From contig NW_025408674.1 of NCBI RefSeq assembly GCF_020360975.1, positions 744,001 to 808,000 on the forward strand: DNA of 64,000 nt, read 5' to 3'. The first letter of the stretch is position 1; each line of letters opens with the position of its first letter. The position numbers and the translations under genes are program-made. The stretch is from Hirsutella rhossiliensis (taxonomy: Eukaryota; Ascomycota; Sordariomycetes; Hypocreales; Ophiocordycipitaceae). The notes under the pieces are model-generated. The model had not been told where the DNA came from. It was given only the letters and a program-made list of their open reading frames with translations, and did no database searches. Positions 11,113-22,596 of this stretch are shown here, piece by piece.

Positions 11113-12291
11113 GGTACTAGTTAAAAGGCCACCCCGTCACGCTAAACGGCCACCCAAAAGTGGGTCAATTGTGGCTTGGTCGCGCGCAAGGTCCGATACC
11201 GCAAAGTTTGGGCTCCAGAAGATAGGGGGCGAATACCGCGCTGTGGCAAGGAATGCCGCTTCAAGCGACCAAGAAAAGCCGCCGCCCGGCCGCTGTGATC
11301 TTCTTCATCACTGCGGCTTCAAGTCAAGTCTTGGTTGGCCTTCCTTGCCGTCACGATATTTTCAAGCGGCCCAATGCCGCCGCCGCCGTTCCTTCGAAAT
11401 GAATGACGTTGACGAGCTCTGGCATGGCAGAGCACAAGCCTAACGATGCTCCTCACGATCCACTCCTATGCACGGAAAGGCCGGCCCAAGGGCTCATTGA
11501 ACCTCGAGGCAGCAGGAGGTCGTAACGGCCACGCGGAGAGCCGTCAGCACACGATATCGCGGAATCCGACGAACGCAGCGAGGCCACAAGGCCGCCGCCG
11601 TCCACAGCGCCGGCGGCTCTCCAAAGTACGAAGACGAAGGCTACGGGTAAGCGCAAGGCTGGGGCAAGGCTGGAGGAAAGCTGCTGCTGCTACCGTCAAC
11701 ACCGCCGGCAGCGCTGCTGATGTGACCAAACGGGGTTGGAATACCTTCAAGCCAATGGCGATTCGTACGAGCCTGGCACAGCGATGCCACGAGCGTATCA
11801 GCGTGCCGTACGCCGCACGCCTGACTCTGACGATGAGCTTACTGGCCCGGGCGAGACGCAGGGCACGATTCGCTGTGCCACGCAGCCAATGCCGATACCC
11901 TCAAGGAGGTGAGGATATAGAGGATGAAGACGACCCTTTAGCCGATTTTAACGAGATGGACCGGCAGGTGGATGAGGAGGAGTCTGTACAGCAGGAATTG
12001 TGTGCAGAGGGTCTACTATAGCTACCGGCGTTAACGCTGCATTTGAATTGACGGAAGTGTGTTTTCTACGACCCCAAGAACATGGCCCTACGTACTTGAA
12101 TTTGCATCACGGCCAGCTTCACTTTGCGGCTTCAATTGCGGCTTCAACATGCCCTCTGGCGCGCACCTCGATGCCGGCAGCGAATGCGCGCACACACCTT
12201 TGCGGCATCGGCGCTGCGCGGCGACCAAGCCACAGTTGACCCACTTTTGGGTGGCCGTTTAGCGTGACGGGGTGGCCTTTTAACTAGTACG
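11113..12291 (+). mobile_element. Short non-autonomous MULE derivative, copy 2, with 8-bp target duplication
   Basis: Nearly identical to the element at 2802-3997 but in the opposite orientation. Its ends are GTACTAGTTAAAAGG... and ...CCTTTTAACTAGTAC. It is flanked by TTAGGATA at 11105-11112 and 12292-12299, a duplication length normal for Mutator-like elements. The plus strand encodes MULE C-terminal remnants (KFGLQKIGGEYRAVARNAA, GRPKGSLNLEAAGG, and an acidic end with DEDDPLADFNEMDRQVDEEE). There is no catalytic domain. Confidence 0.85.
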
Positions 12292-13562
12292 TTAGGATAA
12301 TTTTCCTTTCGTAGTACAACAATATTGACAGAGACTGTTCTTTCAATTTTAGTTCTTTATTTCCTCCCACCCGATCCCGTCCCCGCGTCACACGAGGCAT
12401 TAAAGGCCCTGGGAATGAATGTGCCCAAGTTAAATTTCGTCAAAAGTGTATACCTGTTTCGCTTACGCGCAAGGAACAGTACTGGCGCTGCGTGTTGGGA
12501 CTGCGCAAAGGGTGAAGGATTTTCTGCCTGCTAAGAGTGACGAGCCATTGGTCAATTTGAATCTGTAGGTCTCTCTATTGATGCTGTACGTGTCTTTAGG
12601 GGCTGAATCGGCACCTTACCTGGCGTACTGCTGCGCATCACAACAACTACGAGCTTGCTGCCGCTCCAGGACCAGCTCCCGTGTCGAATGGATCATCCAG
12701 CCAAAAGTGAGATGCACATCCCAACAGCACTTCTGCTAGAATAACTGATATGGCCTGTCGCTGATTGCAACATCCCGCTTGGCCTCTTTCGACGAGACAG
12801 CTGAGAAGAGCCCTGGGAAGCGAAAGACCATGGCGCTGGACCATCGCCGCCTCCGGAGGTAGTGAACGGACTCAAGGAGCGTCAACGTGCGGGCCCGCTG
12901 CTAGTCCGCGGTACATTTTCCACACCAACCCGAGGTACTCATATGACCGGGGCCAGGGGAGCCTAGACCCAAAAGGGAGTTTTGCAACAGTGTCCCCTAT
13001 CGTCCTCCGTACACTATGGTGGATTTTTAGTAGAAAGTGGTGGATCGATAATCCTCGGCGCCTTGGCGCCCCATTAGACGACCAAACTGCCAATGATGAA
13101 TGTGGCCAGAAATTGCCCCACCGCCACTCTGCATTTTGCTGTTCAAGCCGATGGAGTATTGTCACGATGGCTAGAGTCTTGTAATAAGAACCAAGAACAC
13201 CTCATCCGGGGGTACCCCTACTTTGCGTGGCGGAGCGGGCGGTGCATACTGTGACAAGCATCACGGTGCTAAACCAGCCATCGGAAGTAGAGGCACCTCC
13301 GTAGAGATGACTGTTTATCGTGGCCTATGTTGCCTGTCCCTCAACACCTCCCATCAGGAGTAGGAGGGCTGAGCTCGTGGCCTCTCCCTCAACACACGGC
13401 GCTATTCTCAACGAGACATGTCCGCATTCGATACATGTGTGGAAGTCAGCCGAGCCTGGATGAACGTGGACATGTGACAAAGTGGGTTGACTCATCCACT
13501 TCTTTTGAAACCCTCAAATGTTTCATCTCCAGCTAGGATCCTATCTTGGATGGACATGTATA
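12292..13562. other. Interval without a supportable gene
   Basis: Possible decayed gene pieces only. One, on the plus strand at about 12450-12700, could be two short exons around a GTAGGT...TTTAG intron (…AKSDEPLVNLNL / LNRHLTWRTAAHHNNYEL…). Nothing was recognised and no frame exceeds about 140 codons. Confidence 0.4.
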
Positions 13563-15749
13563 CCATGCCCCACCCCCCTTTCGGTAACACCCACCTTTCG
13601 GTAGCGCATTAGAAAATATCCCCACCAAAAACCATCAATTTCACTTACACCGATTCCAGCCAGCTTTGAAGATATTCACAAGCCGTCACTTGGAGTAGAT
13701 AGAGGATTGATTGAATTCTACTTTTCGATGGTTGAATGTTTGTACAGGGGTCTGTGGCCTGTGCGTGCCTTGCACGCGAAATTACCATCCAACCCCCTAA
13801 TCTCCTTCCGCCTCCTGACGATGATTCTTCTCGTTATTCCTCCACCACATGACCAAAATGACCTTAAAGCGGCCTCGGGTATTTATACGGAGGATATTAT
13901 GGCTAATGCGATAATTGATGTCACAAAAAACGGCTTGTCGCAGTACCGCGCCGCCCAAAAGTATGACATACCTCAGCAGTCTATTTCCGACAGACTCAAA
14001 GGCCAGGTAGCCCTGGCTGATCAGATCCAGCCTCGTCAACTCTTGAGTAAGTCTCAGGAAGCTCGCTTGGTTTCTTGGATCCTCCGCCAAGAGTCTCTCG
14101 GCTATGCTCCTCCCACAGTCAGATCCGCGCATGTGTGGAGGCTCTTGTAAACAACTGAACAACGAGCGGACAGTGGGGCGCAACTGGGTCTCTAAATTCA
14201 TCAATCGCCATCCGGACATCAAGAACAAGCGTGGGAGACGTCAGGAAGCAAACCGATTTAATGCTTTTACGCCTCGGGCGGTTCACTGGTTCTTCGATAT
14301 CAGGGGAAAGGAGTATGGATGGATTAAACCAGAAAATACCGTGAATGTTGACGAAGGCGGTATTATGTCTGGCTTTGGTGAGTATTTGGCTTGTCTTTCA
14401 TTACTTTTACTAACCAGACTCTTTTTGCCAGGTTTGGATAGTCTTGTGGTTGGGAGTGCAGACCCAAAACGGAAGGCCCTTCTGAAAGGGCCACAGTCCC
14501 GCAACTGGACCTCATTTATTGAAGCTATCACCGCGAACGGCCATGTCCTTACCCTGGCATTATCTTTAAGGGCAAAGAGCTTCAGAAACAGTGGTTCTTG
14601 ACGGAATTCGGCAAAATAGCCGACTGGCATTACATAACGTCGCCCAACGGATGGACGGACAACCATGTCGCTATTGAGTGGCTTGAGAGGGTCTATTTGC
14701 CCCAGACGCGACCAGCCGATGCCTCAGATGCTAGACTGATCATATTAGATGGACATGGAAGTCATGCAACGGTGCGTTTCTTTATCCACCTCTGTAGGAA
14801 TTACTGTTAACCGGGACCAGGATGCATGGATGGCCACATGCTTTTGAACAACGTTTATTGCTGTTACCTTCCTGCCCACTGCTCTCATGGCCTCCAGCCG
14901 TTAGATAACGGTGTATTCAATGCCCCCAAGGCAGCTTACCGGAAAGAACTTCAGAAATTGACCTGTTTGACCGATTCTGCGCCTGTTCATAAGGTCAATT
15001 TTATACGGGCATATGCTAAAGCGCGCGAGGTTGGAATGACGGCAAAGAATATATTGTCCGGCTGGAGGGTCACTGGGAATTGGCCGATCTCACGATCCAA
15101 GGCATTGCGGCATCCAGAAATTCACGCAGACATTGTAGAGACGTCTCCAAAGTCCGCGCCATTTTGGGTTCTGATGATACACCAAGAAACAGCCGCCAGA
15201 TTCGCGATTTCGGAAAGAACAAGACTCCTGGGACCCGGAGACGATACGCCGTGATAGCTAGAGGCTTTGAAGCCCAAGAACAGACGCTTGCCGAGCACAG
15301 CAACAGAATCGCGAAGCTAGAGGAAGAAGTGGCCCGGCTGCAGAGAGGCAAGAAGAGGAGAGCAATTCCGAACCCGAACAGACGGTTCATGACTCTCAGT
15401 GAAGCTTTGGTGGCTGAGGAAGCCATTCCCCAAATTAAAAGCCAAGAGATAGCCGTTGTGCTGAATTCTGACACAGAGGAGGAGGCGGTCTCAGAGGTGG
15501 AGACAGCTTCAGTGATCGAAGTCAAGGTGGCACCCGAAGCCCTTCCAGTCACCACCAGATCCGGGCGAATGGTAAAAAAGCGCCGGTACATATAAGAGCG
15601 TCCATTTCTCTACGGAATGATATTTTTTTGTGTTTATAATGTTAAGTTCTGATCATATTTCATGTAGTTCAAATGGTAGACTTTTGGTGGAGAATTTCTC
15701 AATTGCGCTACCGAAAGGTGGGTGTTACCGAAAGGGGGGTGGGGCATGG
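13563..15749 (+). mobile_element. Pogo/Fot-type transposon, complete copy 1 (2187 bp)
   Basis: 46-bp perfect terminal inverted repeats start CCATGCCCCACCCCCC. The element is flanked by TA on both sides (13561-13562 and 15750-15751), the classical Tc1/mariner/pogo target duplication. Each end holds two CCTTTCGGTA boxes separated by about 7 bp, likely transposase-binding sites. It carries one transposase gene with at least two introns and is almost identical to the copy at 48537-55009. Confidence 0.92.
13899..15595 (+). pseudogene. Pogo/Fot-type DDD transposase, three frameshifts
   Basis: Transposase for TA-targeted cut-and-paste movement. The likely ATG at 13899 begins MANAIIDVTKNGLSQYRAAQ (helix-turn-helix); an in-frame upstream ATG is possible. 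After a one-base shift at about 14110 the protein continues SQIRACVEAL, then VGRNWVSKFINRHPD (second DNA-binding unit). The catalytic residues lie in NVDEGGIMSGFG, LDGHGSH and LQPLDNGVF, a DDD triad. Intron 1 is 14378-14431 (GTGAGT...TTTTGCCAG with a TACTAAC branch site). A second intron at about 14780-14818 (GTGCGT...GACCAG) restores the frame to DAWMATC. The tail has a coiled-coil segment (EEEVARLQRGKKRR). This copy also lacks a base after TGC in the CFLNNV region. Confidence 0.85.
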
Positions 15750-15751
15750 TA

Positions 15752-16626
15752 CCAACTACCCGGCCGGGCTGGGCGGTAATCTCTTAGAAGCTCGCATTGA
15801 TCTGCATTGCGGGAAGGAGGAGAACCTCTCTGCAATGCTTAAATCCCACAGTTCGCCACGCTTTCGTGTTTCACCTCCATCGCAACTTTGGAACAAAGTG
15901 GAAAGGCGCTCCGGCGGAGGCGTTGTTCATGCGAGCCCCTTGCGGCCTTGCCATTTCCATGTACTTGGCCCGACACGATCGGGTTTGAGAAAAGGGGGCT
16001 AGGTTGTACGGGTGCCTGCAGCTGTCAGAACGAGGCCACCTAAAGTGGACACAACACTAAAGGGACAGGCAGCAGCATTACAGGTGACCCCTGGTAGGCA
16101 GCAGCATTACAGGTGAACCCTAGGGGTTCATAGCGCCGACAGTACCCTCTGTTATATGTGCCCAGAGGACCTACGCCTCTGGACCTTGGGGGGGGGGGGG
16201 GGGGGATACACGGTTTTTTTGGGGTCATCATTGTGATCACTATTGTGATCACTATTGTGACTATCGTGATTATCGCTCGACAGCCCCATTACGGTCCTCT
16301 GACCGTTCTGACAGCAGCCCACGACACCATTGATCCCCGGATTATCTCTTAAGGTCCACGGATCTGCTGTAGATCATATACAGTGTAGAACTATTGTCAG
16401 CTGGATAGGTATCTATTGCGAATGATAATGGATTATGCGCTGGAATACATTTCGACCTCGACAACGAGCAGCCCGTATCCAGGGTGCTGGATAAAGCCTT
16501 GACAGACGTTACCGAGAGCAACGCTAAAGAAAGTAGTATCCCACTCGTATCTACAACAAATGCTGCGTCTCGTTGCAAACCGTACAGTACGACTAGGCTC
16601 TAGCAGACCATTGTGATCCGTTGTAC
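15752..16626. other. Interval without a gene; 18-G run and short tandem repeats
   Basis: It contains a duplicated AGGCAGCAGCATTACAGGTGA (about 16067-16116), an uninterrupted run of 18 G at 16188-16205 and a duplicated ATTGTGATCACT at about 16229-16255. No convincing coding frame was found. Confidence 0.5.
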
Positions 16627-17578
16627 TCATAGTTGACAAACCCGCCAATCCCTACACGCCTGATAGGGGTTGCAGAGCATCTCAAACATCTCGTCGTAAC
16701 CGATGAGGAGATTCATTTCCCTCAGCATATCCTGCCCTTCGAAGGCTTCGGTCTCGTCATTCCATTGCAGCGTTATGGAAAGTGGCTGCCGCCGTTAATC
16801 TCGACTTCAAGAAAAGAACGTCCGTCATCAGCGCAAAATGTACTCCTTCCAGCGTGGTATCGGCCCCGATTGTTTCAGACCTCCAGAGCCCTCCGGCCCC
16901 TCCACCATGCTCTCTTGGGCCTTTCAACGTATACTCATGGCGGGCACTCCCTTGGTTATTTCCGAGCCAGACCCATGAGAGCTTGACTTTGTTCACTGTT
17001 TTCGCGGCTCCGCTCGCCCCCTCTGGGCAGGTTTTCCGATGCCTTCCACCGCTTCGGCGACGCTCGCGTGGTTCGTCATCCAGCGCCTGCTCTGCGGGCC
17101 CATGAGGTGGCTGGTCTCGCTGCTGCTGCGGGTCCTGTTTGGCGTGCCGTTTGCGATCCTTGGTGCTGTGGCACTCCTGACAGACGGGTTTGGTATTGGC
17201 AAGTTGAGCTGCTAAGGCGCCGAGACGGGAGCTGATGTCGGCCAGCTGATTTCGAATTTCGTAGTGCTCGTTGTAGCAAAAGTCTCTGATCTTGCGGTCC
17301 GTCACAGCAAAGAGGCTGCCACATGTACAAGTAGTGCTCGCAGCGGCAGTTCCATTACAGCCGACATGATCGGTTCCACTGTCTGCTGGCATGTCGCAGG
17401 ATTTAAGTGCCTCATTCACATAGGTAAGTTCTTCCAATTCGATGTGACCTTCGAAAACGGGATCACAACTGGAGTCGTCGACATTGTATTCGCGAATATA
17501 TTTCGGCCCGGATTGACCCTCTCCGCCCCAGGCTGACCAGCCGGAGAGTTTGTCGCTGTTTGCTTCTTTACTTGCCAT
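16627..17578 (-). CDS. Orphan two-exon gene, unrecognised protein (~298 aa)
   Basis: ATG at 17578 (MASKEANSDKLSGWSAWGG). Exon 1 runs to 16844. A 58-bp intron (16786-16843, GTACAT...GGCAG, branch-like GATTAAC) joins in phase 0 to exon 2, which reads PLSITLQWNDETEAFEGQD and ends CRDWRVCQL at 16627. Without the intron the frame stops at 16757 within nonsense-looking sequence, which supports the splice. The protein is hydrophilic, with Cys clusters (TTCTCGS, CQECHS) and a basic, Gln/Arg-rich middle (KDRKRHAKQDPQQQRDQ). No signal peptide or membrane segment is seen. It is not repeated in the window and the frame is undamaged, unlike most neighbours, so it is probably a live host gene. Function unknown. 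Confidence 0.6.
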
Positions 17579-17683
17579 GGCGCTGTGGACGGGGAGAGTG
17601 TGGAGAAGGATGGAAATACGTGACGAGGATAGTGTAGAGGTGGGATGAGGAGACGAAGACACATGGAGTCGGGATGTATGGTC

Positions 17684-17689
17684 TTTATA
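17684..17689 (-). promoter_or_regulatory. TATA box of the orphan gene
   Basis: TATAAA on the minus strand (context GCCTATAAAGACC), 106 bp upstream of the ATG at 17578. The spacing suits a 5' leader of about 70 bases. Confidence 0.45.
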
Positions 17690-18620
17690 GGCAAACCCTC
17701 GCCTAAGGACATCTCGTGATCTTCTCCTACACGGATGTCGTTCCTGTGATGTCGGCGCAATGGAACGGCGCCATGTATTTGGTTAAGGGGCACCTCCGCC
17801 TATATTCGTTCTCCTGCGGGTATGCGAGTCGCTGTGGGCAGCCCCGGAAACGGTGTGATACGAGACGCAAATCCAGAAGCCCAAGCCATTCTCCGTCCGG
17901 CGTATCTGGCTACCATCTAGAGGCTAGCTCTAGACCGCGCCGTCACGTCGCAATTCATCACCGCGCAGACCTTTGAGCTGGCAGCCCTCCACCCGCTGCA
18001 CTGACCGCTGTCCACGACTGGCTCGCCGCCATACCGCCGTAGGCTCCGCCTAGCAAGCCTCCGGGCCGAGAGATGTACGATGAGGTGACAATGTGCTCAA
18101 ATCAGAAGCGTCTGCGGCTTTGTGAAGCGGTATCAATCTGACTGATGATGGATCAGTGGATGACGTCGTTTCCCAGACGTGGCGGCCGGTCCGGCTCAAT
18201 GTCCGGTGGCGCCCACCTTATGGTCCAATGGCCTGCGTGCTCCTCTGCACCCATGCCAGTATCGAGAGATACTTGCCCCGTTAGGGCCAACAGGCGTAAT
18301 GAAGAGGCGATCATTCAGTGCGAGATGGCACGTATAATTGAACTTGTAAAGGCAAATATTGCTCCCGCTGATCGGTTGGAAAGCTCTATAGCCCCGCCAG
18401 GCAGTCATTGTAACGCCTCCCATGTCTCCGCTTGTAGTGGAAACGCAGCTGGGCTCGCGCGAGGTGTCATCGTCGTTCGCCGGTGAATACAACTGCCTGA
18501 CGCTTGCTGGTTTGTGCGAGGCTGTCGTCCTGCGAGCTTGCTTAGATGGGGCCGTGCCCTCGGGTTGTCAGCCTGAGTATCGACACCGCTTTCGAAGTCG
18601 TCGTTATTGTCGTTGTCATT
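17690..18620. other. Interval without a supportable gene
   Basis: Only short overlapping frames on both strands. The minus strand at about 18420-18700 is rich in Asn, Asp and Ser codons and could be decayed coding sequence, but no domain was recognised. Confidence 0.4.
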
Positions 18621-18886
18621 GCCTCATTTTCTGGGAAGCGATGCTTCTGGCAGGGTCGGCCAGGCAGGGGTACTCTGCTCGCAGGGGCTTGGCTGGCCGC
18701 GGCTGTGATTGTGCCGCCGGTATGAGCCTTTGAACATGTGCCTTTGGACATCTAGTAGCGGCTCTATCCTATGGCAGAATAATGGTGAACTCGAGTGAGT
18801 GGTTGGCGGATGATTGGTACTGTAGGACAAAATTACCAGCTGTCGCAAAAGAGAAGTTCGGGGGAGAAGGCTGGTACAGAAGACGC

Positions 18887-19148
18887 GGGGTGTCGCTCCT
18901 AGACCCTTCCACTCATCATGGGTGCCTGGATTCCCGTTACCGTACCTGCGGCCGATTCTGGCTTCACAACAGTCCTGCAAGTCCTCGTCTTGGGCGATTG
19001 ACAGCATCCTAGCTTCTGGCTGCTTGGTAGTACTGAGCTGTAAGGACTGCAACCCCTTCTTGGTAAGCAAAATCGTCTTCACTGCAGCCAGAAAGTGAGC
19101 TGGCGCCGAGCACCAGGCAGCAGTGGAAGGGTCTAGGAGCGACACCCC
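18887..19148. repeat. 27-bp inverted repeat enclosing 208 bp
   Basis: The arms at 18887-18913 and 19122-19148 are perfect complements (GGGGTGTCGCTCCTAGACCC... through CCTTCCACT). Size and layout would fit a small inverted-repeat element or a fold-back duplication. No target duplication is evident next to the arms. Confidence 0.5.
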
Positions 19149-19261
19149 GAGTTTCCTCGCCCAACCCGTTCCCCGCCACTCGTCTCTGCAACAGTTGGTA
19201 ATCCGAGAATCAGCGACCAGGCGCTGAATCAGCCACCAAAACCCCGCTGTGGATATCCTAT

Positions 19262-19493
19262 TGATGTTCTCGACTGTCTGAAGGAGCGGGTGGGGGAGCA
19301 CCGTGGCAACCAGGTCGTTCGTATTGTTCAGAAACACGACAATGTGTCCCTTCACGTGATTCCGGTAACCAACACCGGACGGCGTCTTGTTATCAACTGT
19401 AAACTTTGTAATATAGCCGAAGGGGGCTTGGAGAGCAATCAGTCTCTCCTCAAGAGGAGAGACTTCGCGATGATCCGAAAATTCTGTCAGCAC
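19262..19493 (-). pseudogene. Helitron N-terminal (DUF6570-like) fragment
   Basis: The minus strand reads SPLEERLIALQAPFGYITKF, TPSGVGYRNHVKGHIVVF and ATVLPHPLLQTVENI. This is the pattern of the N-terminal domain that precedes the Rep/helicase part of fungal Helitron proteins. Similarity stops at about 19262. The fragment abuts Copia-like pol starting at about 19518, so one interrupted the other or a deletion joined them. Confidence 0.65.
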
Positions 19494-19517
19494 CGCGCAG
19501 GTTCAAATTCACGTTAA

Positions 19518-22261
19518 AGGATAACTGCGATTTCAACTACGAATTGATCGTCGATGTAATGCATCTTGACAGCCGGCCAGTCCTTCATGCCGTTGACCTA
19601 GCAACCTCTTTCCAAGCCGGACGATTTCTTCAGAATATATCGGCTAAAGAGACGTGGGAAGCACTCAAATTGTGTTGGATTGACACATACCTAGGCCCTC
19701 CAGATGTTATCACGCACGACGCTGGTACGAATTTTGCCTCCTCTGAGTTCCAAGCAGAAGCGAAGCTGCTAGAATAACCTGTCACCAAGTGCCCGTCGAA
19801 GCCCACTGGTCAATTGGCAAGGTGGAGAGATATCACGCCCCGATTCGAAGGGCATACGAGATCTTGAAAGCCGAGCTAAAAACAGCATCAGCTGAGTCGT
19901 TGCTTCAAATGGCCTTCAAATCCGTCAATGATACCGCCGGACCTGACGGTCTAGTGCCCACACTACTAGTCTTTGGTGCCTACCTCGGATAACGATGGAT
20001 TCGCCGCCTTCTGCTTCCGCGATCACACGTGCGAAAGCCGTAACGAAAGCTATGGCAGAGCTACGCAAGCTTGTAGCTAAAAGGAAGGTCAATGACGCCC
20101 TCAATGCCCGTAATGGGCCCAACACGATTGAGAAGATGCCACTATCATTGCCGCTTGGTAGTGAAGTTCGAGTATTTCGTGAGAAAGGAGGATGGAAAGG
20201 CCCATACAAGGTCCTAGCTGTGACAGACACAGAGGTCACAGTTGAGCTAGACAACGGGCCAGCTAAATTTCGCAGCACGGCTGTCCAGCCCTACTTTCGC
20301 CACCCGGATTCGCAGCAGCAACGAAGTCACGATGTTCTACAGCAGCCACACGCTGACAATCAGACTGCTGACAATCAGGCTGATAGCATCAACGTTGAGA
20401 CCGAAGTGCCTAAGCCATTCGAATATCCCGAGCCGGAGAGACCACGCAGACGCGGCAGACCAAGAAAAGTCCCTCGAGATCAGCAGCAATACGATACCTT
20501 CGTTCCTTCTAGTTATTTCCTTAGTCTTAGCCCTTTTTCGTTACCTCGATCTCAATTTTCACCCGCTAATATGTTTCTATCGCATAAGGAGTGCGCCGCC
20601 CTCGACCTTGCCGTAAAGTTACGTGCAGAGAAGAAAATCACTACCGCCGGACGACCGTTTGAAGCCTCTGATGACCTCGAAATCACGAACCTGCTAGGCG
20701 CAGGCGTCATCGTGCCCGAACGATACGATATGAATAAGCATGGAAAACACAGGCTATTCAAGTCACGAATGGTCCGGGAGGTCAAAGGCAAGAACACTGC
20801 TACACCGTACGAGAAGTCTCGTCTTGTGGTACAAGGATATGGTGACGACGAGAAGCGTGAGATCCTCACGCAGGCTCCAACAATCTCCCGTCCTGCCCAG
20901 CGGGTAGTACTCGCTCTTTCCCCTTTCCTTTGCTCTTTGAAGATGTCTCTGCTATCCGAGACATTACGATGGCCTATACGCAGGCATCGACCACTTTGAA
21001 TCGCACTATCCTCATCTCTTTGCCACACGAATTAAAAGAGAGTTACCCAGGGGGAACCATCCTTCGTGTGGTCAAGCCATTGTACGGAATCGCTGAAGCA
21101 GGCGCTCATTGGTTCAATACGTATCATGAGCATCACCGCATCAAGCTACAGATGGAGCCGTCAACGTTTGATCCATGTTTAATGATAACGACCGCAGAGA
21201 TCAACGTCACGACCGCAGAGACCAACGCGGATACCGCACTTCAGGTTAATGCCTTCGGCGTTGCCGCGCTTCAGACTGATGATACGTTATTGGTAGGCAC
21301 AACAACATTCCTGCAACGTGAAGACCGCGAGCTAAGCTTCCAAGCCAAGCCAAAGAAGACCCTACGAGAAGGCGATACCTGTGATTTCAACGGCAGCCTC
21401 ATTGCTCTAGAGAAGGGCTATCTTCTAGTCATGCAGAAAGGTCAGGTCAACAACCTCAAAATTATCGATCTATCCACGGAAGATCGGGCCCAACGATACG
21501 TGGAACAACGTGCCCGTGGCGCCTATATAGCCTCAATTTGTCAACCAGAGGCTAGCTTCGATTATTCAATCGCGGCACAATCACAAGATCCAACCGCGGA
21601 GGATTTTCAGGCGTTGAATAAACGGATCCAATGGCAGATCGACAATCCACAAAGAGGCCTTCGATTCGTCCCAATAGGTCTAGAAGCAGCAAAGGTCTTC
21701 GTCTTCACAGACGGATCATTCGCCAACAACAAGGACTTAAGCTCTCAGATCGGATTCGTTATAATCATTGCAACTGAGACTAAGTCAGATGAGTCATTCA
21801 CGATCCACGGAAACCTGATCCATTGGAGCTCGACGAAGTGCAAGAGAGTCACCCGCAGCGTCTTGGCTTCTGAGATATATGAATTAGCTTCAGGCTTCGA
21901 TTTGGCATATGTGATCACAGAGACGATCAACCAGATCACAAACCGCCTTGGATTGCCGCAAATCCCGCTCGTGGTGTGTACGGATTCGTATAGCCTATAC
22001 GAGTGCCTCGTGAAGCTTGGCACTACGACGGAGAAACGCCTGATGATCGATATCATGGCGTTGAGGCAAGCGTACGAACAGAGAGACATCACAAGCATCC
22101 GTTGGATCAATGGTGCGGACAACCCGGCTGATGCAATGACGAAGCTATCTCCGAACGGAGCCTTGACCCGATTCGTCAACGACAACGAGATCACGATCCG
22201 GCTTGAAGGTTGGGTTCAAAGGAAGGAAGATATGACGATTGAAGAGGCGATTAACGATTGA
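19518..22261 (+). pseudogene. Copia-like pol (integrase, reverse transcriptase, RNase H), no LTRs found
   Basis: The integrase core is at 19530-19990: NYELIVDVMHLDSRPVLHAV (first Asp), VITHDAGTNFAS (second Asp), then after a frame break PVEAHWSIGKVERYHAPIRR (Glu). A C-terminal integrase segment follows (SEVRVFREKGGWKGPYKVLA, about 20150). Reverse transcriptase begins at about 20570 (FKSRMVREVKGKNTATPYEK, SRLVVQGY) and, after a shift near 20930, continues HELKESYPGGTILRVVKPLYG. The YVDD active-site box of Copia RTs is not recognisable (FGVAALQTDDTLLVG). RNase H is intact in style (VFVFTDGSFANNKDLSSQIG..., LASEIYELASG, VCTDSYSLYE) and ends at 22261. No flanking LTR pair was detected, so it may be an orphaned pol. 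Confidence 0.8.
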
Positions 22262-22594
22262 CGATTTCCTTGGTTTTTTTTTCCCCTATTATCTGATGCG
22301 TTTGCTTCGACTTTAAAAGAGCTGCCAGTGTCTGATCATTTGTACGATAGAGCGCACATCGCAGAAGGATATCACGTGCGTCATCAGGGAACAACGATTA
22401 CCCGCACACACACACACAACCTATCAAACCTCACCGCATGGTCTAGATAGCAAAAAAAGAATAACAATAACAACATGATCACCGATCAAAGACCCAACTG
22501 AGCCTCAGTTAGCCTATCCACACCGGACCTTTTTGGGCTGTCCGGGCCTTTTTTTCCCAACTTCGGGGAAGGGCCCCAAGTTGGCTTACTGAGG
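22262..22594. other. Interval without a gene
   Basis: Contains a (CA)n run at about 22405-22418 and two short hairpins (CCGGAC...GTCCGG; CCCAACTT...AAGTTGG at about 22557-22583) just before the pogo insertion. No coding sequence was recognised. Confidence 0.4.
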
Positions 22595-22596
22595 TA

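Noticed and set aside
15070..15591. Minus-strand 173-codon frame opposite the pogo tail
   Set aside because: Exact antisense of the charged pogo transposase tail, repeated in copy 2; codon bias mirror only.
19518..22261. Active host gene interpretation of the long open frame 20930-22261
   Set aside because: RNase H and RT motifs plus upstream integrase show it is Copia pol, with the RT active site altered.
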